Shown here: positions 32,231-44,868 of the stretch, piece by piece
Position numbering within the stretch: the stretch's first letter is position 1
How the letters are laid out: every line of letters begins with the position of its first letter
Assembly (NCBI GenBank): GCA_032164245.1
Contig: JAVMKO010000209.1
Coordinates: 124,001-188,000, forward strand
Length of the DNA: 64,000 nt
Direction of reading: 5' to 3'
Source of the DNA: Sternotherus odoratus
Taxonomy: Eukaryota; Chordata; Testudines; Kinosternidae
Position numbers and translations under genes: made by a program
Notes under the pieces: generated by a model
Told to the model about the DNA's origin: nothing
The model's database searches: none
Seen by the model: the letters and a program-made list of their open reading frames with translations, nothing else

Positions 32231-34199
32231 ATAAGCTAAACTGAACAAATCCCCTGATACACTGAATAAGAGTGTCCCCACGGGGAGTTATCCCGGGATA
32301 GCTGTAGTGGGTTAGTTAGACCAGTATAGTTCTAATAGTCAATTTCCCCTGAAGACCAACCCTTAGTGTCTGCACAGCACCCAACACAAAGGGGCCCTGA
32401 CATTGGCTGGGGTCTGTAGAGGGTCCTGTTATATAAAAAATAGCAGCAAAATACAGTCAGGGCTCATTGGACAGGTGCTGGACGAGGGGCCAAGGAACAA
32501 GGTCTCTGTTCCTCCTTCGATATTCCGTACCCGAGCTGGGTATTCTTCTGTCTCCAGTGGAGCTTTGGGATTCCGATGTTAGACTGGGAGTGTAACCCAC
32601 ATGCCTACCCTGTTTCCCCGAAAGTAAGACATCCCCCGAAAATAAGACGTACTTCCAGTTTTGCCTCTCGCTGTAATATAATGTAATGTAATTTTGGGAG
32701 CAAAAATTAATATAAGACACTGTCTTATTTTCGGGGAAACACGGTAGTAGGGAGAGATTCTGTAAAAGATCGAGAGAGAAGTGGGGAGAGGAATAAGTTG
32801 TGTCTGGGGCATTATTTCTAAATAGATGCACAATTAGCATTGCACACCCACAAGTTTTGAAATTGGGGTAGTAGTTTTGGGAATCCTCAATAGGATCCCA
32901 GTAGCTGGACTCACAAACTCCACTGAAAGCAAGTAGTCAGGGCAACTACTTTATAGAAAAAAACATGTGAGTGACCTGCATGGGCTGGGAGAAGCTCAGC
33001 CACAGGAGCAAAAAACAAGTTGTTTTCCTCCAGCTCTAAATTACTCTATAGCAGGTTAGTGCTATTGTTGACTTTCCAATAGAGACACAGGAGCAGTGTT
33101 CATTACTAAAAAGTGGGGGAGGGAAGGAAAACTAACTTCTTTCATTTTAATTGTATACCTTAAATGTTACTTAATTTTAGTCAAATTCTCTTAACCATTC
33201 TGGTTCACCAATTCTCATCTCATTTAAATGTAATATTAAAGAAAAATCATTTATAGCTTATTGTTTTTAGTTTTTGTATGTTTTTCACTTATATGCTTAA
33301 TACTAATTAATTAGTGAATTGGGTAACTAATTCCACAGTCCTGCAGAGGAGAAAAAGTCTGCATGAATTCCAGTTAAACACCTTTGTAAACAAGATAAAA
33401 AATATTTTTATAGTGCTTTTCCCTCAGCAAACTATATAAAATTAATAAACAAAGACTCTCACTAAAAGACAGGTAAATGCAATCTAAGGTTTTACATCTC
33501 TACTTTACTTCTCACAGTCTATGAAAATTAACCTGTTTAAATTTATTTTTTCTTTTATTTTTATTATATTTTTATGCAATTAAATGAAATTTATAGCCAT
33601 ATTATTTAGTAAAATAAACTATTATTTTCATTATAAACATTTATAAAATTAATTTCTGAAACATAAAGTTGTCCCTTAATTTTTTTTAAAACTCTTCAAT
33701 CTTTGTTGAAAATCCTAAAAAATCTAAATTTTGGCTCTGCGTGTTCTCTTACTGCACCTTACCTATTGTGTCCATGTATTTCCATGCCCAGACCTGAAGA
33801 ACTCTCTGTAAACTCCTAAACTTTTCTCTCACCAACAGAAATTCATTTTATAAAAGATATTACTTCACCCACTCTGCCTATTTTTTCCAGCTACACCTTA
33901 ATGCTGCCATCTACTAACCAAAGCTATAATTGCAACTTTGCAAATTTATCTGTGTTTTTCGATTCTGCACCAGGGTTTCATGAATTTCTCTATCTGATGG
34001 AGCTGAGCGGACTGTGCCAGACACTGTCTAGCAGACACCTCCCCTGCCATCAGCACCTATATAACATCCTGTGGCCACCCACACAATGGCTTCTCCTGTA
34101 ATTCAGCATTAGGAAAGGGCTGGTTTCTCAACAGGAAAATGTCCCTCTCCCTTTTGCTGATTCTGTTCCCTTAGGTCCCAACACCCTTAGGTCCCTGAC
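32231..34199. other. Intergenic region, A/T-rich in its second half
   Basis: It holds the TA-flanked MITE (32606-32746). 33120-33760 is strongly A/T-rich with no exon or terminus I can place. Short frames on either strand show no domain. Confidence 0.45.
32606..32746. mobile_element. Tc1/mariner-type MITE (TA target site)
   Basis: Terminal inverted repeats TACCCTGTTTCCCCGAAA and TTTCGGGGAAACACGGTA (one mismatch over 18 bp) are bounded by TA dinucleotides. About 141 bp. The interior also folds back on itself ('aataagac' and 'gtcttatt'). No coding capacity. Confidence 0.85.
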
Positions 34200-37100
34200 A
34201 CCCGTCACCTTTAAATGTAGGACCATGAAAATAAACTCCCCTGGAAACCTCATGAGAACAGACTGAATGGAGAGTGAGAATGAGGCAGGTTACCACGCGA
34301 GGACAAAAATAACACTATGAGAGCCTGCTATTCAATCCCACATCACAGCATGTGATACACCCCCACCCTGCTGGGCTGCTAGCTCAGGGTCAAGCCTGAG
34401 GAGAGCTGGGTGGGGGGAGAGGTCTCTCCACCGCAGAGTCTGTAGCTCAGTGCGCTGTCAGCTCATCCTGCGGGTTCCTCACTGCACAGCTACACGGAGC
34501 AGCTGGACTGTGTGTAAATTCGCGGAGCAGGAGCCACTGCTCACAGCTCAGACTCTTTTCTCTCTCTTCTGAGCAGCAGCTGATCAGTCTGTAGTCCCAC
34601 AGCATCTGGCTTCATCAATATCCCCTGCAGGATGGGGGGAGTCTAATTCTGCCCTGGAGTTTGGCCTGGTGAAGGGACACATGACCTAACCCAGAAGGAA
34701 TAGGGGATGGGACACCCTGTGAGATCAATTAAATCTTCTGCAGCAGATTTCCCAGCTTGTGTCTTTGATGCTTTCCCTGTTTTCCAGTTCCATTCCATCC
34801 GGGCTCTTCCCCTCTTTGGCTGAAATAGTCCAGAGTCACCAGCCTTCCAGGCAGGTACAAGGTTGTTCAAAGTTGGAGAGGAAGGATTGTGCATTGGGGA
34901 TCGAGAGCGCTGGGTTAACTCACTGATTCAGCTGTGGACTCCTGTGTGTCCTGGGCTCAGTCACTTAGTCTCTGTCTCTGTGCCTCAGTTTCCCCATTTG
35001 TGAAATGAGGATGATACTTCCCTACCTCTTAGCTTTCCTTGAGGATAAAATCCATAAATGATTATGAGGGACTCAGATGCAATGACATGGGTTGTTCAGA
35101 GACATGGAGAACATTGACAGGAAGTGCTGTTTATCTTAGCACTTCTCTGCAGACTGGAAAATGTACCATTGTAATTAAACTGTTATAGCTTTGCTGGTGT
35201 AAATTTCATGGGGACACTCCTATTGTGGAATCAGAGCCTTTGTCAAGTTTATTCACAGATTCTAAGCCTAGAAGGGACCCCTGTGATCACATAGTCTGGC
35301 CTCCTGTATAACTCAGGCCAGAGAACTGCCCCAAAATAATTCCTGATTGAACTAGAAGCATCTCTTTTAGAAAAACAACCATGCTTGATTTAAAAACTGT
35401 CAAGTTTTTAACAGGGTTAATTATTTTCACTGTTGAAAATTTATGCCTTATAATTTATACTACTTCCAAAACAAAACAAGATAAACCAGAAAAAGGCTCT
35501 GTTATACCGGAACCCGGGTATGCACAGGGACTCACACTGGTATAACTGGAGCAGTATAAATTCACCCCTAAGCTGATACCAGAAAATTTCCTATGAAGTA
35601 CTATAGTGGCAGGGGTTGGGTGGTTCATGGGGGCAGGTGCTGGGTCTAGTCCATCTGCTCTGGGAACATGTCCGGGTGCCCACAGCGTTCACACAGCTGC
35701 CTCTGTTGCCTCAGCAGGAAATGATCAATGTTCACCCTGCAGCAAGGCTGGGGCAGCTGAGAACTGGATGAGACGCTCAGCGTCTGCACAGTGTGGTTTT
35801 GCCAGAGGATTTTATCACAAAATCCCCATCACAGCTGGCACTGATCACCCTGGATTGCAGTCTCACCTGAGGGCTAAGGCTAGAATGGGCCGTGGGGACA
35901 CAGCCCCTCGCACCCCTACAGCTGCTCTTTCACACAGATTTGGCACCTGCATAACTGGCACAAGCAGTGCACTTCTGGCCAAACCTTCCAAAATGGCCAG
36001 TGATTTTTCCAGCCCAACTTGGGAGACCTTAAGGGGTGTCAGACAGACTGCACTGAGTCCCACCTGCTAGAAGTCAGCCCCTTTAAAGTGGCTTAAATTG
36101 GACATCCAAAATCAATAGTAATTTTGAAAGCACTAGTGTAGAGAGAAGCCCTGGTCATTTCTTTCCCCTATGAAGCCGTCTCTCTGCTCCTCTCAGGGTC
36201 TGTGCAGTGAGGCAGCTGCAGGATCCGTGCAGCAGGAGGAACTCACTCTATGGCTGCTCTTGCTGCATGCTCTGGCTCGGAGGGGTGTGGTGAGTTTCCA
36301 TTCTCCACATCCCACTATGCAGTGTTCATGATCCCTTCATCAACCTTCACTCTTTCACGGTGGAGACCTTCCCTGATCCTACAGCAGGTCCGAGTTCAGA
36401 TCACTCCAAGTGAAAGCTCCGGAGCCATTTCTCTAACACAAGAGAACCAACCCTCTTACACAGCAGCCTGATCCCAAGCCCAGTGGAGTCTATGAAGTCT
36501 TTCTATTGACACCAATGGGCTTTGGATCAGGACTTTCTGGCCAGTACTCTCTGAGTCACAAGCAGGGCCCAGCTGCCACCCAAGGGTGTCCCGGGGATCA
36601 CTCTGGGCTGAAGCCCCACAAGGCTGTGATTTCAAAGAGACCTTTTTTAAAGTGAGTTTTTGTCAAATATTTTCATTATTTCTGACGTTTTCATTTTGTT
36701 AAAAGAAAAACTTAAAACGGTTTGTGGGGCTTTATTTAAAAAATGGATTTTTTTAAAAAAATGAACTTTCATTTAAAAATCCCCCTCTTTTTCAGGGTTC
36801 TTTTTTTAAAAAAAATTGGGTTTGTATTTCCCCAGCCTCCATTTTTGTCATTTGGCCACCAAAAAGGGGGAAAAACTGGGACAAAATTGCAAAAAATAAT
36901 TACTCCTTTTCACCCTGCCATTTTCTGGCCACCACTTATAACAGGAAGTCTCACACTGTGCTCCTCCGACCCTCACCTGAGTATCTGAGCAACCCCAAAC
37001 ATCCCCTGTCCAGCTCCTCTGCAGAGCTGACTCCACCCAGGGGTGAAATGTGCCCAGCCACCATCCCAGGACAATCCATTTCTGTATCAATTACTTTGCA

Positions 37101-37233
37101 ATGTTGCTCTGCAAAACGGCTCTGCCTTCTGCTCCTGACACATGCCCCGTGAGACTCTGGGATATTTGGCTTCCCGCAGAGGTGTTAACATCTGTTTACA
37201 AGATTTTTGTTTCTTTGCCACATGCTTCTTTGG
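34200..37233 (+). repeat. Third copy of the receptor 5'-flank segment (unit C side)
   Basis: Colinear with 22080-25918 of arm 2: GC-rich block (34330-34640), MIR (34890-35065), CR1 fragment (35245-35450, inverted), Harbinger-derived piece (35640-36080), A/T-rich repeat (36640-36900), and the block 36940-37233. It lacks the solo LTR found in arm 2, so it preserves the empty site. It stops at a rearrangement junction at 37233/37234. Confidence 0.78.
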
Positions 37234-37415
37234 CTGGAAAATTGAGAACTGAAGGAGCCTGGTTTGCTTGTTTGAGTCTAAACATATCTCCGAGGACACA
37301 ACTCCGGTCCCATCTCTCTGCCTGCGGACTGAGACATCCCCCTGGCTAAAGGCACAACAGGGCCAGGGTGAAAGGTCACTGGGTGACCGGGGGGCCTGGG
37401 ATGTTGGATGAGCCT
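37234..37415 (-). repeat. Inverted 182-bp piece of receptor 5' flank
   Basis: It matches the plus strand of 15865-16035 (unit A, whose gene is on minus), with 'tgagaactgaaggagcctgg', 'ttgagtctaaa' and 'ctggctaaaggcac'. Relative to the adjoining plus-strand Ig fragment C it is therefore flipped. Both edges are sharp: 37233/37234 with shared TGG-type microhomology, and 37415/37416. Confidence 0.75.
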
Positions 37416-37644
37416 ACTCCAGTGCTCCATGTTCTCCTGGACCCCAGCCTCCTGCATCATCTTCTGCAAGGACGGAGAGGAGATTTCATCCCAGAGGTGC
37501 TTGGAGGAGAAGGTTATCTATGACTATGTCCATGAGGTGGCCAGCAACAGCTTCGGAAATTACTCCTGTGGGTATGAGATCATGGACGTTTTATCTGGGT
37601 GAGCAGATCCCAGCTCAGCCCTGCCCAGCACCTCAGAGTCACTG
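37416..37644 (+). pseudogene. Receptor C: truncated and frameshifted Ig exon
   Basis: Only the last three quarters of the Ig exon remain, from the first cysteine (LLQCSMF) through IIFCKDGEE, to NYSCGYEI. A one-base loss near 37583-37605 then shifts the frame into a stop (LSG*). The SPAQHL-like end and the GTAAGG donor (37645) survive in another frame. The signal exon, mini-exon and Ig start are absent, replaced by the inverted flank piece. No stem or membrane exon follows. A pseudogene fragment. Confidence 0.88.
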
Positions 37645-38035
37645 GTAAGGAGGATGAATGGTAGAGCGAGTGCAGTCATCCATGCAATGGCGGGCAAAGA
37701 GAAAATCCAGAGACAGATAGCTGAGCAACAGGGGCTACCGGCAGAAGAAGTAGAATATTACAACACCCGCTATCTGCAGCAGTGGGAGATTGATTGGATC
37801 TGGGAGCAGATAGTGGTTAGAATTACAGGCAGCATAGCCAAACACATTAATCTGGCACATTCCCTCTGACAGGCAGAGAGAAAATGTGGACTTGCTGTAA
37901 TGGGGACCGCTTTATTCCTAATTCTGCCTCAAGTGACGTTGTGCAACCCTTCATCGGCCATATGAGGGGTGAATGACAGGTGTCACCTATGCCGTAGGTA
38001 CTGCAAAGAGTTACAAAGGCATCTCACTCTACTGG
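37645..38035. other. Intron-3-like remnant after fragment C
   Basis: 37660-37870 matches the start of intron 3 in A and B ('ggcagcatagccaa.caca', 'tctggcaca.tccctctga'). Beyond 37900 the match fades. No exon. Confidence 0.6.
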
Positions 38036-38105
38036 GTCACCGGGCAACAAAATTGCAGATGAAATTCAATGTTGATAAATGCAAAGTAATGCACATTGGA
38101 AATTT
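38036..38105 (+). mobile_element. LINE (CR1-type) reverse-transcriptase scrap
   Basis: The plus strand reads MKFNVDKCKVMHIGN, a C-terminal reverse-transcriptase motif of vertebrate non-LTR retroelements. Only about 70 bp is recognisable. Confidence 0.65.
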
Positions 38106-39613
38106 TGGCTTTTGTTTAAAAAAATAAGTTTCTAGCCCTTCTGGTTGGGACAAAAAGCTGGAAACCCTGCCTCTAATGGCTCAGTCACCAAAAGGCAAAT
38201 CAAGGGACCCAAAAATTATATTTTTTAAAAAAATGTCATGAATTATTAAGGCAATATTGGAATTTTGGGGGGCCTCTTTCATGAGTTTTATACTTTTGGT
38301 TGGTAGTGAAATCATTAAACAGAACTGAGATGACTTGGGGACTGAGTTGTCAAGATAAGGAGTCAGGGGTTAGACATATTTTTGGTATTTTCCCCAAATT
38401 TTATTCAGAAGAAACATTTTTTTTTCCCAAGAGGCAAACAGGCTCCATGTGCCCTGAGAATATTCCAGTTCCCCAACAGAACTTCAGGTACTTTGCATTG
38501 TCCAGCTGCGGCTCCAGAGAAAGTCCCCCATGTCCTTGCTGCAAAGCCTGGGCTACTGTTGTCTCTGATTTTGGGAGGTTTTGTGATGCAGCTGCACACT
38601 GAGGAGTCCTGCATTTCAGCACCTGGAGCATTAATGACATCGGTTCTACTTCAGAGTCATGCTCATGTATATCGACGTCTCTTCTGTCTGGGGTGGTGGA
38701 TGCTTTAAGATAAAACACAGGGATGTTACTTTTATGCTAAACCAGCCTCAAGTCAGAGAAATGGAGTCAGGAAACGCCCCATGTTACAGCCCCTGCTGTA
38801 CATACATCAAGAGCATCTATGCTGGGAAAAACCAACTGCTCCACTTCCTACATAACGCCCCACTCCAAGTCTTGGTCTGGCCCTTTCCTGCCGCACCCAG
38901 TTAGGGCAGATGGTCTTTGCCCTGACACCTGCCAGCTGGGAAGAGGACCCCTTCTCCCTTTCTCCATGCCAGCCAACACCCTAGAAGTGGTGCTGGGTTC
39001 TCCCGGCGATGGGGTGTTATTACTTGAAATAAGGATTCTACTGTGTACTGTTGTTATTAATTAATGGTGATATTTATAATGGTTCTATGAAATGTTTAGT
39101 ATACAGTTGTTCTCCTGCAGACTGGCTAGCCCCAACAAGTGTGTCATTAATCTATGGGCAATTGTGGAACATTGTCGGATTTGGTGACTGTGATAAGCAA
39201 CTTCCGTTCAAGCTAAATACAGGAACCATTAAATGCCCTTTTGTTTAGTTCCACCTGAAGCAATGGGAAACCACTACACAAGGACAAGACCACAGGCAAG
39301 GCTGGTAGCAGCATGGCCGTGTAGTCCAATGGGGTTCCTCATGGTCTGATAACAAATGCAGGAGCTTTTGGACAGAGTGCTGGCTGGAAAGACACTTGGA
39401 GTGAGGAACCAATAAAGTGCCCCCCCCCCCATTGTCTGGACTGTGACATTGCTTTCCTCTCTCAACAAAACAACCCACAAGACTCCAAACATTGGCCAAC
39501 TGCATAGGTCAAAAGAGGCACCGATAGGCACCGATAGGTGTAATTTTGAAGGGTTCAACCAACTTCTGAGTTCACATGAAATGAGTCATAAATATATATC
39601 TGTAAATAGCATC
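38106..39613. other. Intergenic region, no gene recognised
   Basis: Open frames of up to 108 codons (38300-38720) occur on both strands, have no domain, and are not conserved elsewhere in the window. About 39020-39420 looks like a retroelement or LTR tail ending 'caataaagtg' followed by poly-C. No assignment. Confidence 0.35.
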
Positions 39614-39618
39614 CTGTC

Positions 39619-40308
39619 TGTGACAAAGTAGCAGTACTGTGTGTGCATGCCTCGGTTTCCCCTATGCATTTCTTAAGTGTCTATGTGAAGGAATAGGGTC
39701 TGACACTGGAAGCAAGCAGGCAGCGCCCTCTCCCCTCTCAAGGTATGCATCCCTGATGCTGTAATCTGACCCCAAGTGGGGGAGGGAGGTCAGCTGAACC
39801 TGTTGGAGGGAGGTCAGATGATGTTCGCCTAGCCCAGGAAAAGAGACAAAAGAAAGCGGAGGAGGGGCTGGGGGGGGGGCGTTGTCAGTCTGGGTCTGGC
39901 TGGGAAGAGGCAGAGAGCTTACAGGCAAGCGGTCCTAGCTCTCTGGCCCCCAAAATGGATCCAGCTGAGGGCTCACGCTCGCTGTATGGTCTGTGTTAGA
40001 CCAGATAAAGGTCATCAAATAAACTTCTGTTTTACTGGCTGGCTGAGAGTCACGTTTGACTGTGGATTTGGGGTGCAGAAACCATGGGATCTCTCAGGAA
40101 CCCGCCCAGGCGGGCTTGCTGGGGCAAGCGCACAGAGGGGCAGAAGATGCTGAATGCTCTGAGGTCAAACGCAGGAAGGTGGAAGTGGGTACCCGTGAAG
40201 CTCCTAGCCTTGAAAACAGGCTGTGTATGGAGAAGGTGCCCTTCACCCAAAGTCCTGTCTGGATTCCTAGGGAGCGGTTCCAGACCATCGCCTGGGCACA
40301 CCGTGACA
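39619..40308 (+). mobile_element. Solo LTR, family L1a, copy 2 (5-bp TSD CTGTC)
   Basis: Begins TGTGACAAAGTAG and ends ACCGTGACA, 690 bp, with AATAAA near 40018. CTGTC flanks it at 39614-39618 and 40309-40313. A 117-bp G-rich stretch near 39860 is typical of the family. Confidence 0.9.
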
Positions 40309-40313
40309 CTGTC

Positions 40314-42951
40314 CTAGAGTCATTTATTGGGAACTTTGAAACCTTGAACATCTCTACTTTGGTTGTTTGTCTGACTGCAGAAGCTGGTGGGGAAACCCCT
40401 CTGTAGCTGAGTAGATTTTCAGGCCCCTATCGCTATGATGTTGAGTTTGGGAAGGATATTTTCCTCTTGCCTGGATGTTTATCTGAGTGTTTGTGGGGAG
40501 CTTGGCCTGACTGGCCAGGCTAACAACACTTATGGGAGACAGCGACCTGCTCCTGAGTGGAGATCTAGGGCAGCAACCGGGTAACAGACACAATCTGAAG
40601 CCTGGGAATCCTGAGTAAATCCACGTTCCAAACCCAGGGGTCTCTGCCGAGCTCTTTTCTATCACTTCACTTTGTCATTAATAAAAACTGTGACTCACCC
40701 TGGAACTTCCCAGCCAGTCCACTGAGGAACCTGGGGAGGGAATGACAGTTACACATGGTCACTTGGGTGTAAATGCCCTTAAGGGAAGGCACCTCAGTGA
40801 GCACAAATTATAATCCCACGGTTCCCGTCTGTCCCCCAGCCAGGGCAGGGCTCCCTCGTAGGCAGCACTGAGCACAATAGAGCCTGATCCTGGTCAGGGT
40901 CACTGGTGATCCCAGAACAGAAGGATTTAATACTGTTGAACATACCCAGTGGGAACTGTCCATTTGGGTTTCAACAGAACGATTTGGTCACAAACAGGGT
41001 CAGAGTTGGCAGAAAATGTTGATATTTTCTCAAAAAAATAAATGCCCCCAAACTGAAATAGTTTGACCAACTCGAGAAATCCCAGAAATCTTGTGATTAA
41101 AAATATCACCATGGTGCGGTGTGGGGTGGGGGCAGCATACAGGCTCATGTGCCCCCCCCCCCAAATTGGCCTGCTGGGAGGGAGGGGGGAGAGAGGCTCT
41201 GTCCTTCTCCTGCTGTGTCTGCCGCCCAGTACACTTGCCCCTGTCCCTGGCAGCTGGGCCTGGGCAGGGAGTGGAAGGGGCGGGATCAGCCACTTCTCAT
41301 GCTGGCCGCTCTAGGTCACTGCTCTGAGCAGCCTATTGGCTGCTGCCAAGAGCCTGGTTGGGGAGGTGGTTAGAGCGGGCTGCCCACTCTGACCATGCCT
41401 GAGCCCAGCTGCCAGGGATCCAGGCCAAGTGAGTCCCTTTCCTTCCCAGCATGTCCCTGGCAGCTGGGTCTAGGTGTGTGTGTAGGGGGGTGGGGGGGTG
41501 GACCACCCCTCCCACCTCTTCCACTTCAGGCTCTGTCAGGCAGCAGCTGCATTGCAAAGAGTCAGCGACACAGAGTGGCCAGCTTGAGCCATGCAAAACA
41601 TGGTCCCCTCCTGCTCCCCGCCCAGTTCGGCTGCCAGAGAAACCAGCTAAACCTGCCCAGGAGGAGGCTCAGCGGGATAAAGACAGAGCCTCATGGGTAA
41701 CATGGGGAAGGGAGAGCGCGGGGGCCCCGGCTGGGTACAGGGTGGGAAAGTTGCTGGGCGGAGGAGACACCTGAGAGGGTCAGATGTCCTCCCCTTTAGA
41801 TTGTTCCCCCCCCCCCCCGCCCCAGCATGGGGAGGCAGGAGTTGTCTATGGTGGTGCTGATATTCTCCTCTACAGGCAGAGCTGTGTGGCTGGATTTCAT
41901 TTTCCCATGATGCACCACAGCCATGGACTCCCATGATGTACTGCCCACCATCATCATGAGGGGAGAATGTGGTGCATCCTGGGAGAGTCAGAGAGCCTGG
42001 CTTAAAGAGGAGGCCAGGAGCAGGAGGCCCCTGAACTACAGCTCCCATGAGGCCTCTTGCACCAACTTGAATCAAAATATTTTCCTTTTCAGTACAAATA
42101 TTTCAATTTTTGATATTTCACTGAAAAGTTGAAATTTCCCACTGAAATTTTTGAGAAAAACTAAAGAAAAATCATTTAAATCTAAATGTTCCACAGGAAA
42201 AACCCTATTTCCAACCAGGTCAAGGATTGAATGATCCACTGGGTTAATTTACAATGAAGTGGAACAGAGCCTGGCAGGTTGGTTGTGACTGTGCTTCTCA
42301 GGGGGCTAAATCTCCGTCTGGGATGTGACACTTCTCAGGGCTTTCAAACACCCTGCACATTTAGGGTTTTTTTAAACAACAGTTTTCTCTATTTATACTT
42401 CCAACTTCACAGAGCCCGAGATAAGAATATCCCCCTCGGCCTTCAGCCTTGGGACTCACAATATAGCAATAGGTGGGCACCAACTCCCCACCAAGTTACA
42501 GTCTGTTGGGACTTACTGCTGTGTTGTCACACCTGGTCCACGTTCGCATAGGGCGGGATGGACTGGTCAGCACTGGGCAGACTCACTTCCCAGTGAAGGG
42601 GGTGGAGCACTTTCCAATGGGAGCGTTCCCCAGGGATGTGTCCTTTCCATGAAGGATGGGAAGTGGTAACACTTTGGTTCAGTCCCCTGAGCCATGGCAA
42701 TGCAGGACTGGGGATTACGGGCAAAGGGGTGGGATAAAGGAACCTGAGGGACTCAGATGCACGGGCCCTGGGAGAATTCTTTCTCTTTATTCACTTTGAT
42801 CACAGGCAGTTTTTTTGTCACTCTTGGCCAGACAGTCTGATCTGGGATCTGTCCATCCCCCACCAATTAACATGTTTACTCCCAATCCTCCGCCTTTCTC
42901 CCTCATGTGCAGGTGACCCAGGTAGCCCCAATACTCTCCAAAAGCTCTTAC
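40314..42951. other. Intergenic region 3' of possible receptor D tail exons
   Basis: No exon recognised. 41100-41520 is G/C-rich with poly-C and poly-G runs. 41810-41820 is a poly-C run. 42060-42240 is the A/T-rich foldback repeat. Frames of 100-142 codons here overlap one another on opposite strands and have biased low-complexity composition. Confidence 0.35.
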
Positions 42952-43001
42952 ATTCAACATAATCTTCAGGAGTGTTGCTGGTGTCACGCTGGGCTCGTTC
43001 C
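42952..43001 (-). CDS. Candidate cytoplasmic-tail exon of receptor D
   Basis: A 'tccccacag' acceptor and a GTAAGAG donor bound 50 bp. In the phase left by the candidate exon at 44796-44868 it encodes ERAQRDTSNTPEDYVE, an acidic tyrosine-containing peptide resembling a signalling tail. It does not match the strict ITIM pattern. Alternative frames are also open, and the link to D is inferred from strand, order and phase only. Confidence 0.3.
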
Positions 43002-44795
43002 CTGTGGGGAGTAATAAGCACACGGGGTATCAGTGATGCTATTTGTTTCCTGTTTTCAGAGATCCGGCTAGGACTGTACATCCCCATTCATTTCACACTA
43101 AGTTTCTTTGCATATTTTTCACCCAAATAAAACTAGATTTTTGGCACACGTCTGCTCACAAGATGTCAGTGCTGGAAATCTGAACATTCATCATTAAGAT
43201 TGAACTGTAAAGTCTTTGCACAGGGTGAAAATTCAACTTCACATCCCCAGCCTCTTTGCTTCCCGCCCTGTCTGCTAACCATCTCCCCCATCCAAGGAGG
43301 GCAGGGTGGGGGTGTTTGGGGACAGAGGCTGGTCATGTGACAGGAGAGGGGAGGGAGGGAATGTTTGGGGAGAGGCAGCTGCCCAGAGAGGTACAGGTGG
43401 GGGGGCACAGGAGGCAGGCAGGGAACATACACAGCTGAGTATCGGAGAGGGGATCCCTGTACTGAGGATCTGTGTGTCATGTCGTCCCTGTCCCCTGCCC
43501 TCACTAGCTTTATTGGCAGAGTCGCTGCACTGGGAACCCAGGCTGGGCTGGACACTGGCAGATCCTGGAAACTGCCTCTAGCCTCCCCATGCGCCTTTCC
43601 CTCTCTGTGTCCAGCTGGTCACCCCAAGGACTCCCTGGCTGCTCCCCCCATCATGCCCCTCTGGGCTGGGGCCATGTAGAGTCTCTCTCAGGGGAATGTG
43701 CAGCTGATGAATTGGCTCCGAGCTCTGGGGCCATGAGGCCATCATAGGTCAGGCAGGGTTTAGAACAAGTGTATGGGCCCTATGGCCCTCAAAAGGGCAG
43801 CAGCGGGCCTGATGTGCTGAAAAGGGGCAGAGGGGAAGGGGCGCAGTAGTCAGGGGAGCCCTGAGTGACAGGTGCTGGCTGCAGAGCAATGGGGAGCGAC
43901 TCTTAGGCATGATCTGAGGGTCTCTAAATGGGAGGGGAGGTGAGCCACAGACCCCCCTGACAGGGTGGTGGGCAGATAGCGAGCCAGCAGCACTTAGTAG
44001 CTCCCCTGGCACTGGGGGCAGCCTGAGGCCCTATGAGTTGGTCTCCCGAGCCTCGCTGCAGAGACGACCAGCTCAGAGCTCCCTCGACACAGTGTGTTGG
44101 TCACACGTGTGGTACACTCTAAATCCCCACCGGCGTCCCTGCTGCCCGGCTCTCCCCAGCAGTGGGGAAACACTATTGCTGCCCCACACACAGATCTGCA
44201 CCAAAATCATGGATGCTGTGAGGGAACCCGCTGTGGGTGTTTCGGGGCGAGTCTGTGTGTGGACACACTGAGCTGGAACTAAACCAGCTGCAGCCGATGG
44301 AGCTAACATTGGGTGTTACCCACAGCAGCTGGATGGACTGGAGACCCTTGGTTTCCACTCCCACTCCCAGCCCTGCCCCAGAAGAACAGACCCAGTTCTA
44401 GGGAACTGGCTGCATTGGTTGGTGATGCTTTGTGGGTGATCAGCCTTAATACCCCAAGTGTAAAACAGGGTCACTGTCATTCTTCCACGCACCCAGGGCA
44501 ACTTTCACACACGCTCACTCTGCTGCCGGTGAATTCGATGGGAACATGCTGCTGGCAAAGCCTTTTCCTTTTCCTAAACTGTCTCCTCGTAACCGCAGAT
44601 CCCATCCTGAGTTCATCCTGCTCTGGGCCTTTTCAAAAATTCCTCTAGAAAAAACAGACTGAAACCACCTCCTCCCCCATGATAGGCATAGCTGAGTGCA
44701 GTCTAGATGCTGGAGTGACCAACAGCCCTTCCATGAGACAAGGAGAAGAGACCCAGAAAGAAAACTAGATGGGAGAGGGAATAATCTCCTCCTAC
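43002..44795. other. Possible intron of D tail, otherwise unique DNA
   Basis: No recognisable exon or repeat family, apart from a short G-rich stretch (43300-43420). Overlapping frames of up to 129 codons have no domain. Confidence 0.35.
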
Positions 44796-44868
44796 CTTTG
44801 GTCCCACAGTAGAGAGGCAACTGGAAGGCGTTGAGACAATGCGATCAGAGATGTGAACACAGTTTGTC
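44796..44868 (-). CDS. Candidate tail exon of receptor D, low confidence
   Basis: A strong acceptor ('ctttctctctctgcccag') and a GTAGGA donor bound 73 bp, open in the incoming phase 1. The peptide (QTVFTSLIALSQRL...) does not resemble a known tail. It is kept because both splice sites are good and its outgoing phase fits the next candidate exon. Confidence 0.25.
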
